A DNA stretch of 64,000 nt from Sphingomonas sp. Leaf32 (GTDB lineage Bacteria > Pseudomonadota > Alphaproteobacteria > Sphingomonadales > Sphingomonadaceae): contig NZ_LMLA01000009.1 in NCBI RefSeq assembly GCF_001421765.1, positions 62,001 to 126,000 of the forward strand, in the 5' to 3' direction. Below, piece by piece: positions 46,430-56,305 of the stretch. A program made the position numbers and the translations under genes. The notes beneath the pieces were generated by a model, which did not search any database, had not been told where the DNA came from, and was given only the letters and a program-made list of their open reading frames with translations. Numbering within the stretch: the stretch's first letter is position 1; each line of letters begins with the position of its first letter.

Positions 46430-47061
46430 GGGAATACAAGCACCTGCTCCTCGCCAACAAGGCATGGGCCGCCGAGCGGCTGGAGGACAATCCCGATTAT
46501 TTCGCGCGGCAGACCGCCGGTCAGCAGCCCGAATTCCTGTGGATCGGCTGTTCCGACAGTCGGGTCGCGCCGGACCAGTTGACCAATACCGAACCGGGCG
46601 GCATGTTCATCCACCGCAACATCGCCAATCTGGTCGATCCGGGCGACCAGAACCTGATGTCGGTCGTGCAGTTCGCCGTGGAAGTGCTGAAGGTCGGCCA
46701 CATCATCGTGTGCGGCCATTATGCCTGTGGCGGCATCCAGGCGGCATTGCAGGGCGGGGTCGACGGCCATGTCCATGACTGGCTGGCGATCGCGCGCGAG
46801 GTTGTCGCCAATCACCGCGACGAACTCGACGCCCTGCCCGAGGATCAGCGCGCCAATCGGCTGGTCGAACTGAACGTCCACGACCAGCTCGTCCAGCTCG
46901 CTCGCACTGACGTGGTGCAAAAGGCGTTCGCCGCCGGCCAGCCGCTCGAACTCCATGGCTGGGTCTATGACCTGCGCGACGGGTTGCTCAAGCCGCTAAT
47001 GGAGATCGACGCCGGCACGCCGCTGGGCGAGGTGCAGAAGCCGGAGAAGGTGCTGGTCTGA
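46426..47061 (+). CDS. can: Beta-class carbonic anhydrase (second copy)
   Basis: The 211-residue enzyme has zinc ligands C42 (with D44, R46), H98 and C101 (GHYACGGI). Its sequence matches the Can/CynT2-like clade (LWIGCSDSRVAPDQLTNTEPG). The ATG overlaps the SulP stop by four bases, so it is translationally coupled to the transporter. It may hydrate or dehydrate CO2 at the cytoplasmic face of the carrier. Confidence 0.95.
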   Translation: MREYKHLLLANKAWAAERLEDNPDYFARQTAGQQPEFLWIGCSDSRVAPDQLTNTEPGGMFIHRNIANLVDPGDQNLMSVVQFAVEVLKVGHIIVCGHYACGGIQAALQGGVDGHVHDWLAIAREVVANHRDELDALPEDQRANRLVELNVHDQLVQLARTDVVQKAFAAGQPLELHGWVYDLRDGLLKPLMEIDAGTPLGEVQKPEKVLV

Positions 47062-47326
47062 CCCCCAACCCCTACACGTCACCCCGGGCTTGACCCGGGG
47101 TCCCGCTTCTTCTCGTGTAACCGCGACCCAAGCCGCGCCACGTCCCGTACCCGGCGAAGGCCGGGTACGGGACGTCTGCGATATGCGGAGAGGCCCTCCC
47201 GACTGGACCCCGGCCTTCGCCGGGGTACGACATCGCGTCCTGATGCAAACGGGCGTCCAAGGACACAGCCTCCACCGCCAACAACCCCGGATCGCCTCCA
47301 GAGTTATACGGCGGTCAGGCGCCCCC
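47062..47326. repeat. Gap with palindromic elements D and F and a strong hairpin
   Basis: Between the carbonic anhydrase and the convergent SDR gene lie a half-copy of family D (47077-47113, GTCACCCCGGGCTTGACCC), a perfect 15-bp stem with a four-base loop (47141-47155 / 47160-47174) and a family F piece (about 47204-47231, CCCCGGCCTTCGCCGGGGTA). No gene is seen. Confidence 0.8.
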
Positions 47327-48130
47327 TCACCCCGCCATCGTCATCACCGACCCCGAATCCACTCGCAGATTCGCGCCATTCACGAAGCTCGCGGGCTTCG
47401 ACACCAGAAACAGGATCGCCGCCGCGACCTCTTCCGCCGTGCCGCGCCGGCCCAGCGTCATGCCGGGACGCTCTTCCTTCAGGAAACTCTTGATCGCGCC
47501 ATCGCGGTCGGTGCCCTGTTCCTCGGCGCGCTTGTCCATCATTGCATCGGTCATCGGCGTCGCGATGAACGCGGGCGACACACTGTTCACCAGCACATTG
47601 TCGCAGCCATAGGCCTTGGACAGCCCCTTCGCCAAGTTCAGCACCCCGGCCTTCGACGCGCAATAGGCCAGTTCGTCGACATAGGGCTGCACCGCATCTT
47701 CCGACGCGATCAGCACGATCCGGCCGCCACCGCCCTTGCGCATCGCCGGGATCGCCTCGCGCGTCACCCGCACCGCACCCATCAGATTGATGTCCAGTGT
47801 CGACTGCCATCCGGCATCGTCGACGTCGAGGAAATCGCCGGTCGCGCCGGTCACGCCCGCCGCATGGACCAAAATCGTCGGATCGCCCAGTTTCCCACGC
47901 ACCTGCTCGAACAGCGCCTGCACGCTCGACAGGTCGGTCACGTCGGCGGCGACCGCCACCACCTCGCCATGATCGGCCAGCTCGGCGCGGACCTGTTCCA
48001 GTGAGTCCGCATCCTTGTCGCTGATCGCGACCCTGGCGCCCTCCTGCAACAACATCCGCGCCGTTTCGCGCCCGATGCCGCTATCCGCGCCCGTCACCAG
48101 CGCCAGCGCGCCGCCCAGTCCGTAATCCAT
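47327..48130 (-). CDS. Short-chain dehydrogenase/reductase
   Basis: The 267-residue oxidoreductase has the Rossmann motif TGADSGIG (13-20), NAG-like VHAAGV, and catalytic residues S143, Y156 and K160 (YCASK). It binds NAD(P) and reduces or oxidises an alcohol/ketone; the substrate is unknown. It is a single gene, convergent with the carbonic anhydrase and followed (upstream in its strand) by a repeat-containing gap of about 200 bp. Confidence 0.9.
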   Translation of the reverse strand: MDYGLGGALALVTGADSGIGRETARMLLQEGARVAISDKDADSLEQVRAELADHGEVVAVAADVTDLSSVQALFEQVRGKLGDPTILVHAAGVTGATGDFLDVDDAGWQSTLDINLMGAVRVTREAIPAMRKGGGGRIVLIASEDAVQPYVDELAYCASKAGVLNLAKGLSKAYGCDNVLVNSVSPAFIATPMTDAMMDKRAEEQGTDRDGAIKSFLKEERPGMTLGRRGTAEEVAAAILFLVSKPASFVNGANLRVDSGSVMTMAG

Positions 48131-48220
48131 GTCACTCTCCCGTCAGGAAACCGACCAAGCTATTGAAACGCCGCCCGGTTCCCTGCCCGATGGGGACCCA
48201 GCCCTACCCGTTGCCGGAAA

Positions 48221-48303
48221 CGTCATACCAGCGAAGGCTGGGATCTCCCGCTGACAGCACGGGACAGGAGCCGCCTGAAGCCCCAGCCTGCGCTGGGGCG
48301 ACG
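48221..48303. repeat. Palindromic element, family E copy 1
   Basis: Inverted arms at 48221-48250 and 48277-48303 (core CCAGCGAAGGCTGGG on the left, CCCCAGCCTGCGCTGGGGCG on the right). The second copy is at 56093-56174. Confidence 0.75.
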
Positions 48304-48327
48304 GCGGTGTCGGGGCAAAGTCGGAAC

Positions 48328-50154
48328 CTACAACTCCGCCCCACCCAGCGTCGCGATCGCCTGGATCAGCGCCAGATGACTCAATCCCTGCGGCAGATTG
48401 CCCAGATAGTCGCCGGTCTTGGGATCGATCATCTCCGGCAAAATCCCGGTGCCGTGCGCCAGCCCCGCCATCGCCGCCGCGAACGCCGTCTCCGCCCGGT
48501 CGTGCTGCCCCAGCATCGCCCGCGCCTCGACCATCCAGAAGGTGCAGGCGAGGAAACACCCCTCCTCCTGCTCCATGCCGGTATAGCGATAATGGAACGC
48601 GCCCGCGCCCAGTTCCCGGTCGATCGCGTCCAGCGTCCGCGCCAGCCGGTCCTGCCCGTCGAAGCGGAACCGCACCGCCAGCGCCAGCGACGCATCCAGT
48701 CCGTCCGCACCGGGATAACAGAGATACGCCCCGCGTTCCTCGTCCCAGCAATGCTCGCCGATCCAGTCCATGATCCGGTCGCGTTCGCGTGCCCAGCGGT
48801 CGCGGCAGGTCGTCGGAATCTGCCCGGCATCGGCCAGCTCGACCGCGCGCTGCAGCGCCTGCCAGCAGCTGATCTTCGACATGGTATAGTGCTGCACCTC
48901 GGGCAGTTCCCAGATGCCGGCATCCTTCTGCCGCCAGCGATCGGCGCACAGGTCGGCCAGATGCGACAGCGTCGCCGCGCTCTGCCCGTCGAGGATGTTG
49001 CCGCACGCCACGAACCGCTCGGCGGTTTCGAAGATGTCGCCATAGATGCCGTGCTGATGCTGGTCGGTCGCCAGATTACCGGTCACCACCGGTTTCGATC
49101 CGCGATAGCCCGGAATATCGATCTCGCGCACCTCGGGCACCGGATCGCCACCCAGCGTGTAGCAGACCTTCGGCACCCCGTGGCCCAGCCGCTTGAGCAG
49201 CCAAGTGAACCCTGCCTTCGCCTCGGCCTGCGCCCCGATGCGCAGGAACGCCTTGATCGTGTACCCCGCGTCCCTGATCCACGCATAGCGATAGTCCCAG
49301 TTCTTCGGCCCGCCGACCTTTTCGGGCAGCGAGGTCGTCGCCGCCGCGACGATCGCTCCGGTCGGCGAATAGAGCAGCAGCTTCAGCGCCAGCGCGCTGC
49401 GGATCGCCAGTGCCCGGCGCGCGCCGTCGCAATGCAGCTGCCCCGACCAGTCGAGCGCCTGTGTCCAGTCGCGCCACTCGCGGTCGGACAGGTCGATCCG
49501 CGCGTCGATCACCTCGATCGTCGGCACCACCAGCGGTTCGTCGGCACCAGCGACGATCGCCACCGTCGCCCGCTCCCCCTGCGCCACCGCGATCTGGCCG
49601 TCGATGCCGTCGTCGTCCTGCCGCTCTATCCGCACATTGTCGCTGCACCGGACCAGCCCCAGCACCGCGCCGACATGGAACACGTCATGCCCACCGGCCC
49701 GCGCGAAATAGGGGCTGACGGTATCCGCCCGCCGCCCGAAGCGCAGCGTCAGCACGAACGCGACATGCCCGTCCAGCCCCTCGACCCGCCGCGCCAGTTC
49801 GGCCCAGGGCAGCCGCCCCGCCGTGCCACTGTTCAAACTCTCGGTCAGCTTCGCGCGGCCGCTCGCGGTGGTGAACACCGTCTCCAGCACGTTGCTGTCG
49901 TCGCGATAGCGCTGCTCGCTGGTGAACGGCTCGGTCGGGGTGATCGCGAAATAGCCGCCCAGCGTCCCGTCGAGCAGCCGGTCGAACAGCGCGGGCGAAT
50001 CCATGTTCGGCACGCACCACCAGTCGATCGACCCGTCCGCCCCCGACAGCACCACCGCGCGCCCGTCGCCCAGCGCGCCATAGCGGGCTAGCGGCAGATA
50101 ACCTTCCGCATCGCGGAGCAGGGTGGGATCGGCGGCGCGGGGGCGAAACAACAT
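48328..50154 (-). CDS. GH15 family glucoamylase/trehalase-like glycosidase
   Basis: The 608-residue protein has an N-terminal beta-sandwich (ARYGALGDGRAVVLSGADGSIDWWCVPNMD) and an (alpha/alpha)6 barrel. Probable catalytic glutamates lie in GIWELPEVQHYTMSKISCW and near GILPEMIDP. No signal peptide is present, so it acts in the cytoplasm. GH15 members hydrolyse starch-like glucans, isomaltose or trehalose; the specificity is open. A trehalase of another family lies at the window end. It is divergent from the Gfo/Idh gene. Confidence 0.9.
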   Translation of the reverse strand: MLFRPRAADPTLLRDAEGYLPLARYGALGDGRAVVLSGADGSIDWWCVPNMDSPALFDRLLDGTLGGYFAITPTEPFTSEQRYRDDSNVLETVFTTASGRAKLTESLNSGTAGRLPWAELARRVEGLDGHVAFVLTLRFGRRADTVSPYFARAGGHDVFHVGAVLGLVRCSDNVRIERQDDDGIDGQIAVAQGERATVAIVAGADEPLVVPTIEVIDARIDLSDREWRDWTQALDWSGQLHCDGARRALAIRSALALKLLLYSPTGAIVAAATTSLPEKVGGPKNWDYRYAWIRDAGYTIKAFLRIGAQAEAKAGFTWLLKRLGHGVPKVCYTLGGDPVPEVREIDIPGYRGSKPVVTGNLATDQHQHGIYGDIFETAERFVACGNILDGQSAATLSHLADLCADRWRQKDAGIWELPEVQHYTMSKISCWQALQRAVELADAGQIPTTCRDRWARERDRIMDWIGEHCWDEERGAYLCYPGADGLDASLALAVRFRFDGQDRLARTLDAIDRELGAGAFHYRYTGMEQEEGCFLACTFWMVEARAMLGQHDRAETAFAAAMAGLAHGTGILPEMIDPKTGDYLGNLPQGLSHLALIQAIATLGGAEL

Positions 50155-50257
50155 GCTGCCGATAACTTATGATCGGGCGCAAATGTCCGAACGGGCGGGA
50201 GAATGTCGCGACGGCGTGCGTTGGCGCTCCATTCCCATCCCCACGGAGAACCGCTTC

Positions 50258-51388
50258 ATGAGCATCGCTTCCGCCTTCGGGCTAGGCAAGAAGGTCCGCT
50301 ACGCCGTCGTCGGCGCGGGCGACATCACCCAGCGGTCGATGCTGCCCGGCATCAAGCATACCGGCAATTCGAAGCTGGTCGCGATCGTCACCGGCGACGC
50401 GGACAAGGCGGCGGCATTGGCCGAGATGTACGGCGTCGACGCGACCTATGGTTACGACCAGTTTCACGAACTGCTCGCATCGGGCACGATCGATGCGATC
50501 TATCTCGGCACGCCCAACTGGCGCCATGCGGAGTTCGCCATCCCTGCACTCGCCGCCGGCATCCATGTCCTGTGCGAAAAGCCGCTGGAAATCTCGGTCG
50601 AGCAGGGCCGCGCCATCGCCGCGGCGCAGGCCGCATCGTCGGCCAAGCTGATGACCGCCTATCGACTGCATTTCGAACCCGGCACGCTGTCGGCAATCGA
50701 CATGGTGCGCGACGGAAAGCTCGGCGACCTCGTCACCTTCTCCGCGACCTTCAGCCAGTCGCTCGACCCCGACAACCACCGCGCCAAGCACGGCATCGTC
50801 GCGGGGCCGCTGTTCGACATGGGGCCGTATCCGATCAACGCCATCCGCTATCTGTTCGGCGAGGAACCGGTCGCGGTCGAATCGGCGGTGGCGACGCGGC
50901 AGGCCGGCGCGGGCTTCGGCGATCTCGACGATACGTTCGCGGTCGTGTTGCGGATGCCGGGTGACCGACTGGCGAGCTTCACCGTCAGCTATTATGCCGG
51001 CAATGTCGACCATCTGACCGTCGCCGGTACGAAGGGGAGCATCCATATCGACCCCGCCTTCGGCTATGGCGATACGCAGCACCAGACGATCACCATCGGC
51101 ACCGACAAGCGCGAGGAAAAGTTCAAGCCGACCGACCAGTTCGGCGGCGAGATGAAGTACTTCTCCGACTGCATCCTGAACGGCGACGATCCCGAACCCG
51201 ATGCGGAGGAAGGCATCGCCGACCTGCGCGTGGTCGAGGGGATCGTCGAGGCGCTGAAGACCGGCCGTCGCGTCGACCTGCCCCCCTTCGAACGCCGCCG
51301 CCGCATCAACACCGCGACGCAGAAGCAGACCCTGTCGCCGATCACCCCGCCGGAAACGATCAAGGCGAAGACACCCAGCGGGAATTGA
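50258..51388 (+). CDS. Gfo/Idh/MocA-family oxidoreductase
   Basis: The 376-residue protein has an N-terminal Rossmann domain (YAVVGAGDITQ), the LCEKPLE motif of the family, and a C-terminal alpha/beta domain. It is similar in layout to glucose-fructose oxidoreductase and myo-inositol dehydrogenases, but without an obvious export signal. GGAG upstream supports the ATG at 50258. It may oxidise a sugar released by the divergent GH15 enzyme; that link is inference. Confidence 0.88.
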   Translation: MSIASAFGLGKKVRYAVVGAGDITQRSMLPGIKHTGNSKLVAIVTGDADKAAALAEMYGVDATYGYDQFHELLASGTIDAIYLGTPNWRHAEFAIPALAAGIHVLCEKPLEISVEQGRAIAAAQAASSAKLMTAYRLHFEPGTLSAIDMVRDGKLGDLVTFSATFSQSLDPDNHRAKHGIVAGPLFDMGPYPINAIRYLFGEEPVAVESAVATRQAGAGFGDLDDTFAVVLRMPGDRLASFTVSYYAGNVDHLTVAGTKGSIHIDPAFGYGDTQHQTITIGTDKREEKFKPTDQFGGEMKYFSDCILNGDDPEPDAEEGIADLRVVEGIVEALKTGRRVDLPPFERRRRINTATQKQTLSPITPPETIKAKTPSGN

Positions 51389-51538
51389 GGGCCACAGTGA
51401 AAGGGAGTGTGGGACCGCCCCGCACTCCCTTCGTCATCCCCGCGCAGGCGGGGATCCCTATACGCAATGGCCGATGATAGATCGCGAACGTCGGTGGCTA
51501 TGGATTCCCGCCTTCGCGGGAATGACGACCGGGTGGTG
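51389..51538. repeat. Gap with family C palindromic element, copy 2
   Basis: Inverted arms at 51432-51465 and 51496-51527 share the family C core (CGTCATCCCCGCGCAGGCGG and its complement). It separates two convergent genes and may serve as a bidirectional terminator. Confidence 0.8.
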
Positions 51539-52546
51539 CTACCACCCCACCCCGATCTTCCCGAAATGGTCGCCGCCTTCCTGAAACCGGAACGCCTCGG
51601 CCAGTTCCCGCAGCGCGAACCGCCGATCCACTACCGGCCGGATGCCCGTCGCCTCCAGCGCCCACACGAACTCCTGCTGCTGACGCCGGCTGCCGACGAT
51701 CAGCCCCTGCAACCGCGCCTGTTTCGCCATCAGTGCCGCGGTCGGCACCTCGCCGCCGCGCCCGGTCAGCACGCCGATCAACGAGATATGCCCGCCGACC
51801 CGCACCGCCGCGATCGACTGCGCTAGCGTCGCCGGGCCGCCAACCTCGACCACATGATCGACGCCGCGCCCATCGGCCCAGTTCGCCACGGTCGCGCCCC
51901 AGTCGCTGTCGCTGCGGTAATTGACGGTGAAGTCCGCCCCCAGCGCCTCTGCCCGCGCGAGCTTGTCGTCGCTGGACGAAGTGATGGCTACCATCGCTCC
52001 CATCGCCTTGGTGATCTGCAACGCCCAGATCGACACGCCGCCGGTGCCGAGCAGCAGCACCCGGTCGCCCGCCTTCAGCCCGCCATCGACTACCAGCGCC
52101 CGCCACGCGGTCAGGCCCGCCGTGGTGATCGTCGCCGCCTCGACTGCGTCCCATCCCTTGGGCGCCAGCGTGAAGGCGGTGGCGGGCAGCACAACGATTT
52201 CCTGCGCGAAGCCATCGATCCCGTCGCCCGGCGTCCGGCTGAAATCACCAACGGTCGGCCCGCCATCCTGCCAGTCGGGAAAGAAGCACGACACCACCAT
52301 GTCGCCGACCGCGAAGTCGGTGACGCCCGCCCCCAGCGCCTCTACCGTACCGGCACCATCCGCCATCGGCACCCGGCCATCCGCCGCCGGTGACTTGCCG
52401 CTCGCCACCATGTAATCGTGAAAGTTGAGCGAGCTGCCATGCAGCGCCACGCGAATTTTGCCCGGCCCCGGCTGCCCCGGATCGGGCCGCTCGACCCATT
52501 CCAGCCGGTCCAGCCCGCCGGGACTGCGCAGGATCACCGCCTTCAT
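51539..52546 (-). CDS. Zinc-type/quinone-reductase-like medium-chain dehydrogenase
   Basis: The 335-residue protein has the MDR fold with a nucleotide-binding loop ([14 protein letters not shown]) and [17 protein letters not shown] near the start. Structural-zinc cysteines are lacking, so it is nearer to quinone oxidoreductases or alkenal reductases. The ATG overlaps the glyoxalase stop by four bases. The pairing with glyoxalase I suggests detoxification of reactive carbonyls or quinones. Confidence 0.88.
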   Translation of the reverse strand: MKAVILRSPGGLDRLEWVERPDPGQPGPGKIRVALHGSSLNFHDYMVASGKSPAADGRVPMADGAGTVEALGAGVTDFAVGDMVVSCFFPDWQDGGPTVGDFSRTPGDGIDGFAQEIVVLPATAFTLAPKGWDAVEAATITTAGLTAWRALVVDGGLKAGDRVLLLGTGGVSIWALQITKAMGAMVAITSSSDDKLARAEALGADFTVNYRSDSDWGATVANWADGRGVDHVVEVGGPATLAQSIAAVRVGGHISLIGVLTGRGGEVPTAALMAKQARLQGLIVGSRRQQQEFVWALEATGIRPVVDRRFALRELAEAFRFQEGGDHFGKIGVGW

Positions 52547-53064
52547 GCCGCATCCCCCGCGTCCGTCACCGCCTGCGTCATGCCGTTCGGCGACAGGATT
52601 TCGATCCAATAGCCATCGGGATCGGTGATGAAGGCGATGTCCTTCATCCGCCCCTCGTCTGGTCGCTTGCGGAACGTGACGCCCAGTTCCTCGAACCGTG
52701 CGCACGCCGCCGCCACATCGGGCACGCTGATCCCGATATGGCCGAAGCCACGCGGGTCGTCGTTGCCGCTGTGATAGCCGGCGAAATCGGGATCGTCCTC
52801 GGTCCCCCAGTTATGCGTCAGCTCCAGCGTCGTCTCACGCGTGAACACGAACCGCGCGCGCTCTTTCGGGTCGCCCGGCACGCTTTCCCCGTCGCGCAGG
52901 AACCCCAGAAAATAGAGCGAGAACGCCGCCTTCTCGAAATCCAGCTTCTGCAACAACGTCATGCCCAGCACGTCCTGATAAAAGGCCAGGCTGGCACTGG
53001 GATCGCGGACGCGCAGCATCGTCTGGTTCAGCGCGAAGCCTTCGGTGCCGGTCGGTCGGGTCAT
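52543..53064 (-). CDS. gloA: Lactoylglutathione lyase (glyoxalase I)
   Basis: The 173-residue VOC-fold enzyme starts [19 protein letters not shown] and has the features [19 protein letters not shown] and [12 protein letters not shown] of glyoxalase I. The glutamates and histidines for the metal site are present. It converts the methylglyoxal-glutathione adduct to S-lactoylglutathione. GGAAAT precedes the ATG. A longer frame reaching 54576 is antisense to the peptidase and rejected. Confidence 0.93.
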   Translation of the reverse strand: MTRPTGTEGFALNQTMLRVRDPSASLAFYQDVLGMTLLQKLDFEKAAFSLYFLGFLRDGESVPGDPKERARFVFTRETTLELTHNWGTEDDPDFAGYHSGNDDPRGFGHIGISVPDVAAACARFEELGVTFRKRPDEGRMKDIAFITDPDGYWIEILSPNGMTQAVTDAGDAA

Positions 53065-53202
53065 GGCAATTTCCTTGGTTCTTTCGCCGCCGCAAACGCA
53101 TGGAGCGCGATTTCGCCGCCTCCCGCGCCGATGCTTATGGTTGACGCGCCCGGTATCCCGCGTAACGATCACGCCAGATTTACGTCCGAAAGGCCCGCCC
53201 GC

Positions 53203-55593
53203 TTGTCCGCTACCCCCCGTCTCGCGCTGATCGCGCTGTTGCTCGGCACCACCCCGGCCCTTGCCGACCCGATCCGCCAGACCAAGGGCGACTGGCAGGA
53301 CAAGTTCCGCCAGCTGGAAGGGGAGGATTGGCCGACCCCGACCGATTATCGCAACGCATCGGGCGCACCGGGCTATCGCTATTGGCAGCAAAAGGTCGAT
53401 TACGACGTCAAGGTGGCGCTGAACGAAACGACCAAGGTCGTGACGGGGACGGAGACGATCCGCTACCGCAACAATTCGCCCGACGCGCTGCCCTATCTCT
53501 GGCTGCTGCTCGACCAGAATCATTACAAGCGCAACTCGATCGCATCGCTCAGCGCGACCGTGCCCGACGCCCATTCGATCAGCATCGGCGAAATCCGGCG
53601 GCAGGAAGCGCTCAAGACGTGGGATGGCGGTTTCACCATTGCGGCGGTGCGTGGTCCCGATGGCCAGCCGCTGGCCCACCGCGTCACCGACACACTGCTG
53701 CGCATCGAACTGCCACAGCCGGTCGCGGGCAATGGCGGGGAGGTCGTGCTGTCGATCGACTGGTCGTTCCCGATGGCGGAACAGAAGGTCGTCGACGGCC
53801 GCTCGGGCTATGAATGCTTCACGCAGAAGGGCGAGGACGGCAACTGCATCTTCGAAGGGGCGCAGTGGTTCCCGCGCCTCGCCGTCTATTCGGACTATGA
53901 GGGCTGGCATAACAAGGCGTTCCTCGACGCGGGCGAATTCACGCTGGAATTCGGCGATTACAAGGTCGCGCTGACCGTCCCCGCCGATCACGTCGTCTCG
54001 GCCACCGGCGTGTTGCAGAACGCCGATCAGGTGCTGACCGCGACCCAGCGCCAGCGTCTGGAAGCGGCGAAGTCGGCCACCGCGCCGATGTACATCGTCA
54101 CCCCCGACGAAGCGCTCGCCGCCGAACGCGGCCGCGCCTCGGGCACCAAGACCTGGACCTTCGCCGCGCAGAATGTCCGCGACTTCGGCTGGGCATCGTC
54201 GCGCAAGTTCGCATGGGACGCGATGAACGTGCGGCAGGACTATGCCGCCAACCCGAACGTGATGGCGATGTCCTTCTACCCGAAGGAAGCACGCCCGCTC
54301 TGGGACGCGTACTCGACCAAGGCGATCGCCCACACGATCGACGTGTACGGCAAGTTCGCCTTCCCCTACCCCTATCCGGTGGCGCAGTCGGTCAACGGAC
54401 CCGTCGGCGGCATGGAATATCCGATGATAACCTTCAACGGGCCGCGCCCGGTGAAGGACGCCAAGACCGGCCAGCTGACCTATACCGAACGCGCCAAGAC
54501 TGGGCTGATCGGCGTGGTGATCCACGAGGTCGGGCACGACTGGTTCCCGATGATCGTCAACAGCGACGAACGCCAATGGACGTGGATGGACGAAGGGCTG
54601 AACACCTTCCTCCAGTTCCAGGCCGAAAAGCTGTGGGACAAGGACTTCCCGTCACGGCGCGGCGAGCCGAAGGATATCGCCGAGTATATGCTGTCGGACA
54701 ATCAGGTCCCCCTGATGACCCAGTCGGATTCGGTGCTGCAGTTCGGTGCCAACGGGTACGGCAAACCGGCGACCGCGCTCACCATCCTGCGCGAAACGGT
54801 GCTCGGCCGCGAGCTGTTCGACCGCGCCTTCCGCGAATATGCCACGCGCTGGCGCTTCAAGCGGCCGACGCCCTACGACTTCTTCCGCACGATGGAGGAA
54901 AGCTCCGGGGTCGATCTCGACTGGTTCTGGCGCGGCTGGTTCTATTCGACCGATCATGTCGACATCGCGCTGGACAAGGTGGTCGAGGGCCGCATCGCCG
55001 GCGGCGATCTGGACGCCAATGCCCGCGAACGCCGCGCGCTGGCCGATGCGGAAAACACCTCGCTGACCGTGAAGGGCAACGCCGGGCAGAAGACCGTCAC
55101 CGAACGCGATCCGTCGACCCGTGACTTCTACGACCGGCAGGACCGCTTCGCCGTCAGCCCGCAGCAGCGCCGCGACCTGGCCGAAAAGCTCGAAAAGCTG
55201 ACGCCCGAGGAACGCGCCGCCTTCCAGGTGAAGGACAAATTCTACCGCTTCTCGTTCCGCAACATCGGCGGCCTCGTCATGCCGATCCCGCTGAAGCTGA
55301 CCTATAGCGACGGCACGAACGAGATCGTTCGCTTGCCCGCAGAAGTGTGGCGCTACAATCCGAAGGCGGTGACGTGGCAATATGTCACGGGCAAGACGAT
55401 CACCGGGGCGGAGGTCGATCCGCTGCTGGAAATCGCCGATGCCGACCGGTCGAACAATGTCTATCGCGGCGCCATCCGCCCGGTCGTACTGGAGATCGAG
55501 GATGTCCAGGACCTCGAAAACCGCATGAAGGACTTCGACGTGCAGGTGAAGCCCGGCTCGCTCCAGACCTATCCCGCGCCGGTGGCGAAGTGA
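53203..55593 (+). CDS. Secreted M1-family aminopeptidase-like metallopeptidase
   Basis: The 796-residue protein has a signal peptide ([20 protein letters not shown]) and the M1 core: GGMEYP exopeptidase motif, zinc site HEVGH (H441, E442, H445) and E464 in WMDEG at the exact 18-residue spacing. The start is taken as TTG at 53203, with AAAGG upstream; an ATG at 53131 is possible but lengthens the signal unnaturally. Its last bases overlap the next gene (GTGA). It probably digests peptides outside the cytoplasm. Confidence 0.87.
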   Translation: MSATPRLALIALLLGTTPALADPIRQTKGDWQDKFRQLEGEDWPTPTDYRNASGAPGYRYWQQKVDYDVKVALNETTKVVTGTETIRYRNNSPDALPYLWLLLDQNHYKRNSIASLSATVPDAHSISIGEIRRQEALKTWDGGFTIAAVRGPDGQPLAHRVTDTLLRIELPQPVAGNGGEVVLSIDWSFPMAEQKVVDGRSGYECFTQKGEDGNCIFEGAQWFPRLAVYSDYEGWHNKAFLDAGEFTLEFGDYKVALTVPADHVVSATGVLQNADQVLTATQRQRLEAAKSATAPMYIVTPDEALAAERGRASGTKTWTFAAQNVRDFGWASSRKFAWDAMNVRQDYAANPNVMAMSFYPKEARPLWDAYSTKAIAHTIDVYGKFAFPYPYPVAQSVNGPVGGMEYPMITFNGPRPVKDAKTGQLTYTERAKTGLIGVVIHEVGHDWFPMIVNSDERQWTWMDEGLNTFLQFQAEKLWDKDFPSRRGEPKDIAEYMLSDNQVPLMTQSDSVLQFGANGYGKPATALTILRETVLGRELFDRAFREYATRWRFKRPTPYDFFRTMEESSGVDLDWFWRGWFYSTDHVDIALDKVVEGRIAGGDLDANARERRALADAENTSLTVKGNAGQKTVTERDPSTRDFYDRQDRFAVSPQQRRDLAEKLEKLTPEERAAFQVKDKFYRFSFRNIGGLVMPIPLKLTYSDGTNEIVRLPAEVWRYNPKAVTWQYVTGKTITGAEVDPLLEIADADRSNNVYRGAIRPVVLEIEDVQDLENRMKDFDVQVKPGSLQTYPAPVAK

Positions 55594-56066
55594 GGGCGGC
55601 GCTCGCCCTTCTCGCCGCCGTGGCGGTGATCGCCCCGGCACAGGCGCATCGCGGGCATGACTCGCTGGCGGTGGTGACGCTGGCCGATGGCAAGGTCACC
55701 GTGTCGCACCGGTTCGAGGCGCACGACATCGAACCGGCGCTGTCGAAGATCGCCCCGGACGCGCAGGTCAGCCTCGACGATCCGAAGGCGGTCGCCGCGC
55801 TCCAGGCCTATGTACTGGGCCACTTCAAGCTGACGATCGACGGCAAGCCGGTGGCGCTGACCCATGTATCGACCGACCTGACCCATTCGCAGGTCCGCAT
55901 TGAGTATGTCGGCAAGGCCCCACGCAAGCCGAAGACGGTCGCGGTCCGCTCGACCGTCCTGACCGACGTGTACCGCGCGCAGGTCAACCAGGTGAACGTG
56001 CGTCAGGGCAACGTCGTCAAATCGCTGACCTTACGCGGCGGCACCGGCGGCAGCGTGACGCTGTAA
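55590..56066 (+). CDS. Small exported protein coupled to the M1 peptidase (DUF6702-like)
   Basis: The 158-residue protein has a signal peptide ([20 protein letters not shown]; the start codon is GTG). The mature part is beta-rich (SLAVVTLADGKVTVSHRFEAHDIEPAL), and I associate it with the DUF6702 family that is often next to M1 peptidases. Function is unknown. The start overlaps the peptidase stop by four bases, so expression is tightly linked; an accessory or inhibitory role is plausible. Confidence 0.75.
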   Translation: MRAALALLAAVAVIAPAQAHRGHDSLAVVTLADGKVTVSHRFEAHDIEPALSKIAPDAQVSLDDPKAVAALQAYVLGHFKLTIDGKPVALTHVSTDLTHSQVRIEYVGKAPRKPKTVAVRSTVLTDVYRAQVNQVNVRQGNVVKSLTLRGGTGGSVTL

Positions 56067-56305
56067 CCACGGGATCACCTCGTAGCCAAGAACGTCACCC
56101 CAGCGAAGGCTTGGGTCTCCCGGTAAGGTTCGGTCCGCCTGCCGCAAGAGACCCCAGCCTGCGCTGGGTTGACGCCATTGAAGAGAAAGCAACACGCCCC
56201 AACGTCACCCCGGGCTTGACCCGGGGTCCCGCTTCTTCTTCTGCATCCGGCGACGTAAAAAAGCGGGACCCCGGATCAAGTCCGGGGTGACGAAGACGAT
56301 GCCAA
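56067..56305. repeat. Gap with palindromic elements E and D
   Basis: Family E copy 2 has arms at 56093-56119 and 56148-56174. A complete family D element follows, with near-perfect 32-bp arms at 56203-56234 and 56261-56292 (core GGGGTCCCGCTT). The region lies between convergent genes. Confidence 0.85.

Noticed and set aside
53065..54576. Extension of glyoxalase I to 677 residues
   Set aside because: The extra part is antisense to the M1 peptidase; the true start at 53064 has a ribosome site.
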